DNA of 40,564 bases from Nocardioides sp. (GTDB lineage Bacteria > Actinomycetota > Actinomycetes > Propionibacteriales > Nocardioidaceae), in the NCBI RefSeq assembly GCF_025964975.1, contig NZ_JAOPXV010000135.1, forward strand, positions 1 to 40,564, written 5' to 3'. The notes under the pieces were generated by a model. That model worked only from the letters and a program-made list of their open reading frames with translations, did no database searches and was not told the DNA's origin. How positions within the stretch are numbered: the stretch's first letter is position 1; each line of letters starts with the position of its first letter. The position numbers were made by a program, and so were the translations under genes. Shown piece by piece: positions 32,620-40,564 of this stretch.

Positions 32620-32660
32620 ACGGCGGTAGCGCCGGTTCGAATCCGGTCGGGGGTACACAC
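32620..32660 (+). repeat. 41-bp exact duplicate of the tRNA-Glu 3' half
   Basis: Bases 32620-32660 are identical to 32533-32573: the right part of the anticodon stem, variable loop, T arm, acceptor arm and five bases beyond the gene. The copy starts exactly 87 bp downstream of the original. It lacks a 5' half and cannot fold as a tRNA. Such 3'-end copies are typical of tRNA-targeting integrase att sites or of failed tandem duplication. Confidence 0.9.
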
Positions 32661-32662
32661 CG

Positions 32663-32690
32663 AGAAGCCAGTTCACAGGACTGGCCTTCT
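32663..32690 (+). terminator. Second terminator, after the tRNA-Glu duplicate
   Basis: AGAAGCCAGT and ACTGGCCTTCT pair with a single bulged base around loop TCACAGG, followed by TGCTATTT. It differs in sequence from the terminator that follows the intact tRNA. Confidence 0.6.
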
Positions 32691-32764
32691 TGCTATTTCC
32701 CCTCCATCCGTGCCGTGTCCGAATTCCGCTAGAACCAGCTCCCCGCGTGCGAGAGACTCAGCGC

Positions 32765-34237
32765 ATGCGACGTACCGACCTGGACGACGAGTCCTGCTAC
32801 CGGGCGGTCAAGAGCAAGGACCGCCGCTTCGACGGCGTCTTCTACACCTGCGTCGCCACCACCGGGATCTACTGCCGTCCCAGCTGTCCGGCCCGCACGC
32901 CCGGCTTCGCCAACGTGGCGTTCCGGCCGACAGCAGCGGCCTGCCAGGCGGCTGGGTTCCGAGCCTGCAAGCGCTGCTTGCCTGATGCCACCCCGGGAAG
33001 CCCCGACTGGGACGTTGCCGCCGATCTGGCAGGACGCACGATGCGCCTGATCGCCGACGGACTGGTGGACCGCGAAGGTGTCGACGGCCTGGCCGCCCGG
33101 GTCGGCTACACGTCACGTCACCTCGGGCGGCTGCTGACCCAGGAGCTGGGCGCGGGTCCGCTGGCCCTCGCCCGGGCCCGGCGCGCCCAGACTGCCCGGA
33201 TCCTGATCGAGACGACCGACATGGGTTTCGCCGACGTCGCGTTCGCGGCCGGCTTCAGCAGCGTGCGTCAGTTCAACGAGACCGTGCGCGAGGTCTATGC
33301 AGTGTCTCCGACTCAGCTACGGGGGCGGCGCAGCCGACCGCGCGGGCCGGACGGCACCGTGGTGATGCGCCTTCCTGTCCGCACGCCCTACGCCGGGACG
33401 GCCCTCCTCGACTTCCTGCGGCTGCGTGCGATCCCCGGCGTGGAAGTGGTGGACGACGAGACGTACGCCCGGACCCTGGCGCTGCCTCACGGACCCGGCA
33501 CCGTGACCCTCACGCTGCCCGACGTGGCGGACGAGGGCAGCACGGCCTTCGTCAGGGCGGAGCTGGCCCTGACCGACCTGCGTGACACCGCTGCCGCAGT
33601 CGAACGCGCCCGCCGGCTGCTCGATGCCGACTGCGACCCCGTGGCGGTCGCCGACGCCTTCGCGGGCGACCGGCTCCTGGGACCGCTGGTCCGAAGAACA
33701 CCGGGACTGCGCGTCCCGGGGCACGTCGACGGCAACGAGGTCGCGGTCCGAGCCGTGCTGGGGCAGCAGGTGAGCGTGGCCGGCGCACGCACGATCGCCG
33801 CGCGGCTCACCCGGGAGCACGGGGCGCAGATCGAGACGACCGTGCCCGGGCTGACTCGTCTCTTCCCCAGCATGGACGCCTTGGCGGCCGTCGACCCTGA
33901 AGACCTGCCGATGCCCCGCGTCCGGGGACGGGCCCTCACGTCGCTGTGCGCTGCGCTGGCGGACGGCACCGTCGTCCTCGATCGCGGCGACGACCGCGGC
34001 GCCGTTCGCCAGGCCCTGCTCGACCTCCCGGGGATCGGACCCTGGACGGCCGACTACATCGCCATACGCGCCCTCGGGCACCCCGACGTCCTCCTCGCCA
34101 CCGACGTCGGAACGCGCGACGCGCTGCGGGCACTGGGGGCCCCCGGCGCCGTTGACACCGAGGCCTGGCGGCCGTGGCGCTCGTACGCGCAGACCTACCT
34201 GTGGCAATCGTTGGTGCAACCTCGAGGAGACAACTGA
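32765..34237 (+). CDS. Ada-type methyl-DNA sensor fused to AlkA DNA glycosylase
   Basis: 490 residues combining three domains. The Ada zinc domain (residues 1-75) has Cys37, Cys41, Cys68 and Cys71 (GIYCRPSCPAR, FRACKRC). In Ada the first of these takes methyl groups from DNA phosphotriesters. An AraC-type double helix-turn-helix spans about 85-180 (VGYTSRHLGRLL, AFAAGFSSVRQFN). The AlkA 3-methyladenine glycosylase domain has helix-hairpin-helix LPGIGPWTADYIA and catalytic Asp in ATDVGTRD. It senses alkylation and excises alkylated bases. The methylguanine transferase part of E. coli Ada is a separate gene immediately downstream. Confidence 0.93.
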   Translation: MRRTDLDDESCYRAVKSKDRRFDGVFYTCVATTGIYCRPSCPARTPGFANVAFRPTAAACQAAGFRACKRCLPDATPGSPDWDVAADLAGRTMRLIADGLVDREGVDGLAARVGYTSRHLGRLLTQELGAGPLALARARRAQTARILIETTDMGFADVAFAAGFSSVRQFNETVREVYAVSPTQLRGRRSRPRGPDGTVVMRLPVRTPYAGTALLDFLRLRAIPGVEVVDDETYARTLALPHGPGTVTLTLPDVADEGSTAFVRAELALTDLRDTAAAVERARRLLDADCDPVAVADAFAGDRLLGPLVRRTPGLRVPGHVDGNEVAVRAVLGQQVSVAGARTIAARLTREHGAQIETTVPGLTRLFPSMDALAAVDPEDLPMPRVRGRALTSLCAALADGTVVLDRGDDRGAVRQALLDLPGIGPWTADYIAIRALGHPDVLLATDVGTRDALRALGAPGAVDTEAWRPWRSYAQTYLWQSLVQPRGDN

Positions 34238-34238
34238 C

Positions 34239-34721
34239 ATGTGGACCGTGTTGCCATCGCCCATCGGCGACCTGCGCATCGTCGAGCGGGACGGCAAGAT
34301 CAGCGCGATCGAGTTCTCCCCCTTCCAGCCACCCGCGGACGGGCGCCCGCTCGGTGCCGAGAGCGAGACGCACCCGGTCCTTGCCGAGGCCGTGCGGCAG
34401 CTCCGCTCCTACTTCGACGGGGGGCTGACCGAGTTCGACCTGCCTCTCGCTCCCCGCGGCACCGACTTCCAGCAGCGCGTGTGGGTGCAGCTGATCACCA
34501 TCGGATACGGCCACACGGCGTCGTACGGCGAGATCGCCGGTCGCCTCGGGATGACGAACGCGGCCAGTCGGGCCGTCGGACTGGCCAACGGCCGCAATCC
34601 GATCCCCATCGTGATCCCGTGCCACCGGGTCATCGGGGCGAACGGCACGCTGACCGGCTATGCCGGCGGGATCGAGCGGAAGCAGACGTTGCTCGAGCTG
34701 GAGCAGGACGCGCTGTTCTGA
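34239..34721 (+). CDS. ogt: Methylated-DNA--protein-cysteine S-methyltransferase
   Basis: 160 residues. The acceptor Cys128 lies in IPIVIPCHRVIGANGTLTGY. TDFQQRVWVQLITIGYGHTASYGEIA is the DNA-binding helix region, and the Arg finger lies in NAASRAVGLANGRNP. It removes alkyl groups from O6-guanine in a suicide reaction. ATG 34239 follows GAGGAGA and lies one base after the stop of the Ada-AlkA gene, so the two form an adaptive-response operon, probably activated by the methylated Ada domain. Confidence 0.95.
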   Translation: MWTVLPSPIGDLRIVERDGKISAIEFSPFQPPADGRPLGAESETHPVLAEAVRQLRSYFDGGLTEFDLPLAPRGTDFQQRVWVQLITIGYGHTASYGEIAGRLGMTNAASRAVGLANGRNPIPIVIPCHRVIGANGTLTGYAGGIERKQTLLELEQDALF

Positions 34722-34758
34722 GGTGGTCGCCGTGCCGTGGGGCGGTGGTGGCGGTGCC

Positions 34759-34953
34759 TCAGACCTCGTTGGCCTTGATGTTGTCGGCAGGTATGGCGTC
34801 AGGCCCCGCCTCGCCCGCCTCCGGCCGACCCGACTCGCCGTCCGGCGCGCCGGCGGTTGCATCGCCGGGGGAGATCGCGTCGGGCGTGCCACTCATGCCG
34901 GACACCTCGGAGACCTGGCCCTCGACGGCTGCGTCGTCCTTGTCACTGCTCAT
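34759..34953 (-). CDS. Small acidic, probably disordered protein
   Basis: 64 residues starting MSSDKDDAAVEGQVSEVSG, rich in Asp, Glu, Gly, Ala, Pro and Ser, with no Cys and no hydrophobic core. GAGGAG lies seven bases before ATG 34953, a strong ribosome-binding site that supports translation. The repeated PDAI words (TPDAISPGDA, GPDAIPADN) hint at internal duplication. I do not recognise a family. Confidence 0.62.
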   Translation of the reverse strand: MSSDKDDAAVEGQVSEVSGMSGTPDAISPGDATAGAPDGESGRPEAGEAGPDAIPADNIKANEV

Positions 34954-35009
34954 GATCACTCCTCGGGTTGGGTGAGATCGACCGTACCCGTGACGTGGTT
35001 CTCGATGCC

Positions 35010-35732
35010 TCAGTCGGCGGCCGCTCGCCGCAGTGACTCGGAGAGGCGTTCGGCGGCTGCCAGGACAGCCGGGGCGTGCATGCGCCCGGGCTGGCGGGAC
35101 AGGCGCTCGAGCGGACCGGAGACGGAGACCGCCGCGATGATCTTGCCGCCGGGGGACCGGACCGGAGCGGACACCGAGGCGACCCCCTGCTCGCGCTCGC
35201 CGATGGACTGCGCCCAGCCGCGCCGCCGGATCCCGGAGAGTGCGGTCGCGGAGTAGGCAGCGTTCTGGAGTCCTCGGTGCATCCGCTCGGGGTCCTCCCA
35301 CGCGAGCAGCACCTGTGCGGCCGACCCGGCGCGCATGGTGAGCTGGGACCCGACCGGGATGGTGTCGCGCAGACCGGAGGGACGCTCGGCGGCGGCCACG
35401 CAGACGCGGTGCTCTCCCTGGCGACGCCACAGCTGGGCGGACTCCCCGGTGATGTCGCGCAGGCGGGCCAGGACGGGACCCGCGGCGGCGAGCAGGCGGT
35501 CCTCGCCGGCAGCAGCGGACAGCTCGGCCAGCCGCGGCCCGAGGATGAAGCGACCCTGCATGTCCCGCGCCACGAGGCGGTGGTGCTCGAGGGCGACCGC
35601 GAGCCGGTGCGCGGTCGGTCGGGCGAGGCCGGTGCCGGCGACGAGCCCGGCGAGAGTGGCGGGTCCGGCCTCGAGTGCCGACAGCACGAGGGCGGCCTTG
35701 TCGAGCACGCCGACGCCGCTAGAGTTGTCCAT
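35010..35732 (-). CDS. ndgR: IclR-family regulator, NdgR-like
   Basis: 240 residues beginning MDNSSGVGVLDKAALVLSAL, the N-terminus I recall for NdgR of Streptomyces and its relatives. The winged helix includes LAGLVAGTGLARPTAHRLAVAL, and the effector domain ends in KIIAAVSVSGPLERL. NdgR-type proteins control leuCD and other amino acid genes; the gene here is divergent from leuC, which agrees. Its long upstream open frame on the minus strand is only the antisense of leuC. Confidence 0.88.
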   Translation of the reverse strand: MDNSSGVGVLDKAALVLSALEAGPATLAGLVAGTGLARPTAHRLAVALEHHRLVARDMQGRFILGPRLAELSAAAGEDRLLAAAGPVLARLRDITGESAQLWRRQGEHRVCVAAAERPSGLRDTIPVGSQLTMRAGSAAQVLLAWEDPERMHRGLQNAAYSATALSGIRRRGWAQSIGEREQGVASVSAPVRSPGGKIIAAVSVSGPLERLSRQPGRMHAPAVLAAAERLSESLRRAAAD

Positions 35733-35734
35733 AT

Positions 35735-35777
35735 GGCAATACTGCCGTCTCAGATCATGGGATGCAAGCGGTAGTGT
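35735..35777. promoter_or_regulatory. Candidate operator and -10 in the ndgR-leuC spacer
   Basis: GGCA-ATAC-TGCC (35735-35746) is a small inverted repeat right next to the ndgR start codon. TAGTGT (35772-35777) fits a -10 for leuC, leaving a leader of about 65 bases before ATG 35847. Assignment to NdgR is inference. Confidence 0.4.
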
Positions 35778-35846
35778 CGGACACCACGGAGCAGCGCCGC
35801 CTCGACATGGCGGCGGACGGCACAACGTCGCACGAAGGAGCACGAG

Positions 35847-37259
35847 ATGGGCAGGACCCTGGCCGAGAAGGTGTGGGACGAACACGTCGTCCGTAGTGCC
35901 CCAGGGGAGCCCGATCTTCTCTACATCGATCTCCACCTCATCCACGAGGTGACCTCGCCCCAGGCCTTTGACGGACTGCGCCTCGCGGGCCGCCAGGTGC
36001 GTCGCCCCGACCTGACGCTGGCCACCGAGGACCACAACGTTCCGACGCTCGACTGGGACAAGCCGATCGCCGACCCGGTCTCCAAGACGCAGGTCGACAC
36101 CCTGCGGCGCAACGCTGCTGAGTTCGGCGTACGCCTGCACCCGCTCGGCGACATCGAGCAGGGGATCGTGCACGTGGTCGGCCCTCAGCTCGGGCTGACC
36201 CAGCCCGGGATGACGATCGTCTGCGGTGACAGCCACACCTCGACCCACGGTGCGTTCGGCGCGATCGCCTTCGGCATCGGCACCTCCGAGGTCGAGCACG
36301 TGCTCGCCACCCAGACCCTCATGCAGGCGAAGCCCAGGACCATGGCTGTCACGATCAACGGATCCCTGCCCGCCGGCGTCACGGCCAAGGACATGGTGCT
36401 GACCCTGATCACCCACACCGGCACCGGTGGCGGTCAGGGCTACATCGTCGAATATCGCGGACGGGCGATCGACGAGCTGTCGATGGAGGGCCGCATGACG
36501 GTCTGCAACATGAGCATCGAATGGGGTGCCAAGGCTGGTCTGATCGCTCCCGACCAGACCACCTTCGACTACATCGAGGGCAAGCCCGAGGCGCCGAAGG
36601 GCGCCGACTGGGACGCAGCGGTCGCTCACTGGAAGACCTTGGTCACCGACGCCGACGCGGAGTACGACCAGGAGATCGTCCTCGACGCCTCGACCATGAC
36701 GCCCTTCGTCACGTGGGGCACCAATCCCGGTCAGGGCGTGCCGCTCGGTGGAGTCGTGCCGACGCCGGCTGACTTCGAGGAGGAGTCCGACCGGATCGCC
36801 GCCGAGAACGCCTTGACGTACATGGGCCTGGAGGCCGGGACCCCCATGCGCGACGTTCATGTCGACACCGTCTTCGTCGGCTCGTGCACCAACGGTCGCA
36901 TCGAGGACCTGCGTCTGGCCGCCGAGATCATCGAAGGCCACAAGGTCGCCGACGGCACTCGCCTGCTCGTCGTGCCGGGATCGGTGCGGGTCCGCCTCCA
37001 GGCGATGGAGGAGGGCCTGGACAAGATCTTCACCGAAGCCGGCGCCGAATGGCGTGGCGCGGGCTGCTCGATGTGCCTGGGCATGAACCCCGACCAGCTG
37101 GCCGTCGGCGAGCGCAGCGCCTCGACGTCCAACCGCAACTTCGAAGGGCGTCAGGGCAAGGGTGGTCGCACCCACTTGGTATCCATCCCGGTAGCGGCCG
37201 CCACAGCTGTGCGCGGCACGCTCTCGTCACCGGCTGACCTCGTCAGTGTGGAGGTCTGA
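35847..37259 (+). CDS. leuC: 3-isopropylmalate dehydratase large subunit
   Basis: With LeuD, LeuC isomerises 2-isopropylmalate to 3-isopropylmalate and also acts on citramalate. 470 residues, aconitase family. The 4Fe-4S ligands are Cys347 (VGSCTNGR), Cys407 and Cys410 (GAGCSMCLG), the same numbers as in E. coli Leu[13 protein letters not shown] is the family signature. GAAGGAG lies seven bases before the ATG. Because it also processes citramalate made by CimA, it serves both the leucine and isoleucine routes seen here. Confidence 0.97.
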   Translation: MGRTLAEKVWDEHVVRSAPGEPDLLYIDLHLIHEVTSPQAFDGLRLAGRQVRRPDLTLATEDHNVPTLDWDKPIADPVSKTQVDTLRRNAAEFGVRLHPLGDIEQGIVHVVGPQLGLTQPGMTIVCGDSHTSTHGAFGAIAFGIGTSEVEHVLATQTLMQAKPRTMAVTINGSLPAGVTAKDMVLTLITHTGTGGGQGYIVEYRGRAIDELSMEGRMTVCNMSIEWGAKAGLIAPDQTTFDYIEGKPEAPKGADWDAAVAHWKTLVTDADAEYDQEIVLDASTMTPFVTWGTNPGQGVPLGGVVPTPADFEEESDRIAAENALTYMGLEAGTPMRDVHVDTVFVGSCTNGRIEDLRLAAEIIEGHKVADGTRLLVVPGSVRVRLQAMEEGLDKIFTEAGAEWRGAGCSMCLGMNPDQLAVGERSASTSNRNFEGRQGKGGRTHLVSIPVAAATAVRGTLSSPADLVSVEV

Positions 37260-37262
37260 GTC

Positions 37263-37868
37263 ATGGAGAAGTTCACCGCACACACCGGTGTCGCCATGCC
37301 GCTCAAGCGCAGCAACGTCGACACCGACCAGATCATCCCGGCTGTCTACCTCAAGCGAGTCACGCGCAGCGGCTTCGAGGACGGGCTCTTCGGCGCCTGG
37401 CGCAACGACCCGGACTTCGTGCTCAACCGGCCCGAGTACGCCGGCGCCTCGGTGCTCGTGGCCGGGCCTGACTTCGGCACCGGCTCGTCGCGCGAGCACG
37501 CCGTATGGGCGTTGCAGAACTACGGCTTCAAGGCCGTCATCTCCTCGCGCTTCGCAGACATCTTCCGTGGCAACTCCGGCAAGTCCGGACTGGTCGCCGC
37601 GCAGGTCGGCGAGAAGGTCGTGCAGCGCATCTGGGACCACCTCGACGAGTTCCCCGGCGCGACGGTCACCGTCGACCTGGAGAGCCGCACCGTCAGGGCC
37701 GGCGAGGGTCCCGACGCCATCGAGGACTCCTTCGACATCGACGACTACACGCGCTACCGACTCCTCGAGGGCCTCGACGACATCGGCATCACGATGAGTC
37801 ACGGAGACGACATCGAGGCCTACGAGAGCACCCGCCCGAGCTGGAAGCCCGTCACCCAGCGGCTCTGA
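37263..37868 (+). CDS. leuD: 3-isopropylmalate dehydratase small subunit
   Basis: 201 residues, the swivel domain partner of Leu[17 protein letters not shown] near the N-terminus and [15 protein letters not shown] are its signatures; the GTGSSREHA serine and arginine contact substrate. It starts three bases after the leuC stop, so the two subunits are co-translated. Confidence 0.97.
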   Translation: MEKFTAHTGVAMPLKRSNVDTDQIIPAVYLKRVTRSGFEDGLFGAWRNDPDFVLNRPEYAGASVLVAGPDFGTGSSREHAVWALQNYGFKAVISSRFADIFRGNSGKSGLVAAQVGEKVVQRIWDHLDEFPGATVTVDLESRTVRAGEGPDAIEDSFDIDDYTRYRLLEGLDDIGITMSHGDDIEAYESTRPSWKPVTQRL

Positions 37869-37925
37869 GCGCGTCTTCGCGTCGACGCCCCTGCTGAGAA
37901 AACCGGGCGAAACGCGCCTCGGTGA

Positions 37926-37954
37926 TTGTGACCCATGCCACAAGTGCCTAGCGT
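37926..37954 (+). promoter_or_regulatory. Promoter of the HU gene
   Basis: TTGTGA (37926-37931) and TAGCGT (37949-37954) are separated by exactly 17 bp, the best-formed -35/-10 pair in the window. The message would have a leader of about 50 bases ending in AAGGGAAG before GTG 38011. Confidence 0.65.
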
Positions 37955-38010
37955 GCCGAGCAGTAGCCGGGCACCAGCACGGCGACATCGGTTCATTGGA
38001 AGGGAAGCTA

Positions 38011-38649
38011 GTGAACAAGACACAGCTCATCGACGCCCTCGCCGCGCGTTACGAGGGGAACCGCAAGCAGGCCGCGCACGCGCTGGAATCAGTGCTCGAC
38101 ACCATCACGCGGGAGGTGGCTCGCGGCGAGAAGGTCGCCATCACTGGATTCGGCTCCTTCGAGAAGACCGTCCGCGAAGCTCGCATGGTGCGCAACCCGC
38201 AGACCGGGAAGCAGATGAAGTCCAAGAAGAAGGCTGTTCCCAGGTTCAAGGCCGGCCAGGAGCTCAAGAACGTCATCTCGGGTGCGAAGAAGCTGCCCAA
38301 GCTGACGGCGGCCAACATGCCCAAGCCACCGTCGGTGCGCGCCGTGGCCGCGGCCGCCTCCGCTCCGGCGAGGGCAGCCGGGGCAGCCGCCAAGAAGGCC
38401 ACGACGAAGGCGCCGGCCACGAACGCCAGCACGGCGGCCAAGAAGGCGCCCGCCAAGAAGGCGCCCGGCAAGAAGGCGAGCGCGGCGAGCTCGAGCACGG
38501 CGAAGAAGGCCACCACCGCCACGAAGGCCGGTCCGGCGAAGAAGACCAGCGCGGCTGCGAAGAAGGCGCCGGCGAAGAAGACGAGCACGGCCAGCACGGC
38601 GAAGAAGTCCAGCACCGCCAAGAAGAGCAGCCCCGCGAAGAAGTCCTGA
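38011..38649 (+). CDS. HU-family DNA-binding protein with Lys/Ala-rich tail
   Basis: 212 residues. The first 90 are a complete HU domain (MNKTQLIDALAARYEG, GFGSFEKTVREARMVRNPQT with the DNA-inserting arm). The remaining 120 are a low-complexity tail of Ala, Lys, Thr and Ser with PAKKA/AAKKA repeats, like histone H1 or mycobacterial HupB/Hlp and Streptomyces HupS. It compacts the nucleoid; the tail probably binds DNA and may be acetylated in relatives. GTG 38011 is preferred over an in-frame GTG-type start at 37996 because the HU fold starts at MNKTQL. Confidence 0.94.
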   Translation: MNKTQLIDALAARYEGNRKQAAHALESVLDTITREVARGEKVAITGFGSFEKTVREARMVRNPQTGKQMKSKKKAVPRFKAGQELKNVISGAKKLPKLTAANMPKPPSVRAVAAAASAPARAAGAAAKKATTKAPATNASTAAKKAPAKKAPGKKASAASSSTAKKATTATKAGPAKKTSAAAKKAPAKKTSTASTAKKSSTAKKSSPAKKS

Positions 38650-38660
38650 TCGCCCCTCGC

Positions 38661-38691
38661 TGATGGCGGGTCACCGTGTGACCCGCCATCA
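38661..38691. terminator. Bidirectional hairpin between the HU and cofC genes
   Basis: TGATGGCGGGTCAC (38661-38674) and GTGACCCGCCATCA (38678-38691) are perfect 14-bp arms with loop CGT. The right arm ends in the cofC stop codon. It can fold on either transcript and probably ends both. Confidence 0.75.
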
Positions 38692-39330
38692 CGTGAGGTG
38701 TTCGGTCCTGGCCCATGCCTGAGCCGTGTGCGGTCCCACGCCGAGCAGCAGGGCCTCAGCCAGGTCGGCAGGATCGTCGACGTCGAGGCGCAGCGACGGG
38801 GCCGGCACCGCGATCTCGTCGGCTCCGCGCAGCAGGTGCAGATCGGCGGAGCTGTCGCCGAAGGACGGGTCGAACTCGCCGTACGGAGCGGCATACAGCG
38901 TCGTCCCGGTGCCGTCGGCGTCGCGGACGAAGGACGGTCCCTGTGCCTGGGCGAGCGCTGCCGCGAGGTCATCGCTCACCAGGCAGGGCAGGTCGGCGCA
39001 CAGCGCGACTGGAACAGCGCTCGGCCATCGGCGTACGCACTCGGCTGCAGCCTGGCGCAGGGTCGCGTTGAGGTCGTTGCTGACCCCGTCGGGGATCACC
39101 TCGCAGCCGTCCGTGCTCAGGACGGAGGCGAAGCGATGGTCGTCGGTGACGACGAGCACGGCGTCGACGTACGGCGTGCGCTGGGCTGCGGCCACCGTGT
39201 CGCGGGCGAACGCGGTGGCGAGGTCTCGCCGGTCGGCGGGGCTGAACGTGTCGAGGCGCGACTTGCCCCGGGCAGGCGGCTTCACGGGGACGATCACGAC
39301 GAAGGAAACGTCGGCAGGCATCAGTGGCAT
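38689..39330 (-). CDS. cofC: 2-phospho-L-lactate (or phosphoenolpyruvate) guanylyltransferase
   Basis: 213 residues. VVIVPVKPPARGKSRL is the nucleotide-binding start of CofC/FbiD, LVVTDDHRFASVL and ALCADLPCL provide the metal aspartates, and GTGTTLYAAP the guanine region. The enzyme activates phospholactate or phosphoenolpyruvate with GTP in coenzyme F420 synthesis. Other F420 genes are not in the window. The start is uncertain between ATG 39330 and ATG 39321. Confidence 0.9.
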   Translation of the reverse strand: MPLMPADVSFVVIVPVKPPARGKSRLDTFSPADRRDLATAFARDTVAAAQRTPYVDAVLVVTDDHRFASVLSTDGCEVIPDGVSNDLNATLRQAAAECVRRWPSAVPVALCADLPCLVSDDLAAALAQAQGPSFVRDADGTGTTLYAAPYGEFDPSFGDSSADLHLLRGADEIAVPAPSLRLDVDDPADLAEALLLGVGPHTAQAWARTEHLT

Positions 39331-39390
39331 TGGGACGATCCTCGCATCGTTACGAGTAGCCTGCTCAGCGACGATCAGGAGGGTCCCGGC

Positions 39391-40149
39391 GTGTCGGTCC
39401 GAAAAGTGCAGAGTGAGCGTGGCTGGGCGGTGAACTTCGTCGCTGCCGTGGTGAAGCCGACGGCACCGCTGGTCACGAAGCGCACCTGGATCGACGGGGA
39501 GAAGATTCCGGCCAGTGGCGGGTGCCTCCTGGTGGTCAACCACATCTCGCACGTCGACCCACTGCTGACGGCCCTGTTCGTCTGGGACCACGGACGGATC
39601 CCGCGCTACCTGGCCAAGTCCTCCCTCTTCCGCACCCCGTTCGTGGGCAAGGTGCTCAGCTCGGCCCACCAGATCCCGGTCGAGCGACTGTCCAAGAACG
39701 CGATCGGCGCCTACGACGCGGCCGTCAAAGCGGTCAACGACGGAGAGTGCGTCGTCGTCTATCCCGAGGGGACACTGACGCGCGATCCGGGGCTCTGGCC
39801 GATGGCGGGCAAGTCGGGCGCTGCCCGGATCGCCCTGGGGACGGGAGTCCCGGTCATCCCGGTCGCGCACTGGGGCGCCCAGGACATGCTCTACCCCTAC
39901 GCCTCCCGGCCCGACCTCTTCCCGCGCAAGCGCATCACGATGAAGGCCGGCGACCCGGTGCCGCTTGATGACCTCCGCGCCCGTCCGCAGACCCCTCAGC
40001 TCGTCCACGACACCACGGAGCGGCTGATGAGCTCGCTCACCGACCTCGTCGCGGAGCTGCGCGGCGAGGAGCCCCCCGTCACCCGGTTCGACCCCCGCAC
40101 CGCGGGCGTCCGGCCAACCGGGAACCCGAACAGGAAAGAGCGCCGATGA
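39391..40149 (+). CDS. plsC: 1-acyl-sn-glycerol-3-phosphate acyltransferase
   Basis: 252 residues. NHISHVD (NHxxxxD catalytic motif) and the later [13 protein letters not shown] (PEGT, phosphate binding) identify the PlsC family. The enzyme makes phosphatidic acid at the inner face of the membrane. GTG 39391 follows AGGAGGG by seven bases. Its stop overlaps the gpsA start (ATGA), linking two steps of glycerolipid synthesis: GpsA provides the glycerol-3-phosphate backbone. Confidence 0.9.
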   Translation: MSVRKVQSERGWAVNFVAAVVKPTAPLVTKRTWIDGEKIPASGGCLLVVNHISHVDPLLTALFVWDHGRIPRYLAKSSLFRTPFVGKVLSSAHQIPVERLSKNAIGAYDAAVKAVNDGECVVVYPEGTLTRDPGLWPMAGKSGAARIALGTGVPVIPVAHWGAQDMLYPYASRPDLFPRKRITMKAGDPVPLDDLRARPQTPQLVHDTTERLMSSLTDLVAELRGEEPPVTRFDPRTAGVRPTGNPNRKERR

Positions 40150-40564
40150 CCAAGATCGCCGTGTTCAGCGCCGGCTCGTGGGGGACGGCGTTCTCCGTCG
40201 TCCTGGGTGACGCGGGCAACGACGTCACCCTGTGGGCACGACGCGAGGAGGTCGTGGACGCGATCAACAAGAACCGGGAGAACACCGAATACCTCCCAGG
40301 CGTCGAGCTGCCGGCGAGCGTCAGCGCGACGACCGATGCCGAGCAGGCAGCGGCCGACGCGGACGTCGTGGTGCTGACGGTGCCCTCGCAGAGCCTGCGC
40401 GAGAACCTCACCGCGTGGGCTCCGCTAATCCCCGACAAGGCCGTGCTCGTGTCCCTCATGAAGGGTGTCGAGCTCGGGTCGCTCAAGCGGATGAGCGAGG
40501 TGATCGCCGAGGTCACCGGCGCGCGAGCCGAACGCATCGCCGTCGTGAGCGGTCCCAACCTGGC
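40146..40564 (+). CDS. gpsA: Glycerol-3-phosphate dehydrogenase [NAD(P)+] (3' end outside window)
   Basis: The first 139 residues of Gps[21 protein letters not shown] is the dinucleotide loop (SAGSWG where many have GAGSWG), VTLWARR binds the NADP phosphate, [16 protein letters not shown] and SLMKGVE follow, and the window ends at VVSGPNLA. It reduces dihydroxyacetone phosphate to glycerol-3-phosphate for phospholipids. The ATG overlaps the plsC stop by four bases. Confidence 0.95.
   Translation, partial: MTKIAVFSAGSWGTAFSVVLGDAGNDVTLWARREEVVDAINKNRENTEYLPGVELPASVSATTDAEQAAADADVVVLTVPSQSLRENLTAWAPLIPDKAVLVSLMKGVELGSLKRMSEVIAEVTGARAERIAVVSGPNL

Noticed and set aside
32406..32660. Minus-strand ORF with an internal repeat CTPDRIRTGATAV
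   Set aside because: It is the antisense of tRNA-Gln, tRNA-Glu and the duplicated tRNA 3' half; the protein repeat is simply the DNA duplication.
35733..37175. Long minus-strand extension upstream of the IclR regulator
   Set aside because: It is antisense to leuC; the regulator's family start MDNSSGVGVLDKAAL is at 35732.
38380..38649. Repeated AAGAAGGC-type words as a tandem repeat or CRISPR-like array
   Set aside because: They are codon repeats of the Lys/Ala-rich HU tail with irregular spacing and no spacers. No CRISPR array is present in the window.
38698..39390. Plus-strand extension of the plsC frame
   Set aside because: It is antisense to cofC and unlike PlsC; GTG 39391 has a strong Shine-Dalgarno.

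Overview
This is a high-GC actinobacterial chromosome segment. Gene content, codon use and the style of start sites (many GTG starts, and TANNNT -10 hexamers a few bases before the start codon) point to the Nocardioidaceae (Nocardioides or a close relative). That assignment is an inference from family resemblance, not a search result. About 41 protein-coding loci are supported, plus two short leader peptides, three tRNAs and several RNA hairpins and operators. Four loci have broken reading frames.

Layout. 1-2001: start of an ABC-transporter ATPase gene and a doubly damaged gene for a secreted DUF4832-type (glycosidase-like) protein. 2002-5901: an NCS1 permease, a FrnE-type DsbA-fold oxidoreductase and serA. 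5925-8103: a MocR-type regulator divergent from a YczE-type membrane protein, with an inverted repeat between them. 8111-10296: a two-gene secretion module, a TasA/camelysin-like secreted protein followed by a signal peptidase fused to its own apparent substrate and a LamG domain. 10462-17577: a methyltransferase gene, then a branched-chain amino acid block (leuB, ilvE, a membrane Ser/Thr kinase, cimA). Its upstream regions carry short leader ORFs and hairpins; the cimA leader is an isoleucine-rich peptide followed by an intrinsic terminator. 17591-18806: a TetR regulator divergent from an NADPH-dependent FMN reductase. 18763-23606: a tightly overlapping bioB-bioA-bioF-bioD operon with a divergent TetR (BioQ-like) gene and palindromic operators. 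23590-26582: pentapeptide-repeat protein, sulfotransferase-fold protein, conserved protein and nucleotidyltransferase. 26588-28985: a decayed patch around tRNA-Gly (HNH endonuclease remnant, frameshifted HTH-membrane fusion, frameshifted secreted protein). 29076-32292: FAH-family enzyme, gltX and a CPBP protease in one run. 32346-32690: tRNA-Gln and tRNA-Glu, with a 41-bp duplicate of the tRNA-Glu 3' half. 32765-34721: Ada-AlkA fusion and ogt (alkylation repair). 34759-40564: small acidic protein, IclR regulator (NdgR-like) divergent from leuCD, an HU protein with a long Lys/Ala tail, cofC, plsC and the start of gpsA.

The core theme is amino acid biosynthesis: serine (serA), leucine (leuB, leuC, leuD), branched-chain transamination (ilvE) and the citramalate route to isoleucine (cimA). 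Biotin synthesis, alkylation repair and Glu/Gln-tRNA charging are also present. The least ordinary elements are the signal peptidase-substrate-LamG fusion, the leader-peptide regions before leuB and cimA, the perfect hairpin inside the kinase gene, and the tRNA-Glu 3' duplication.
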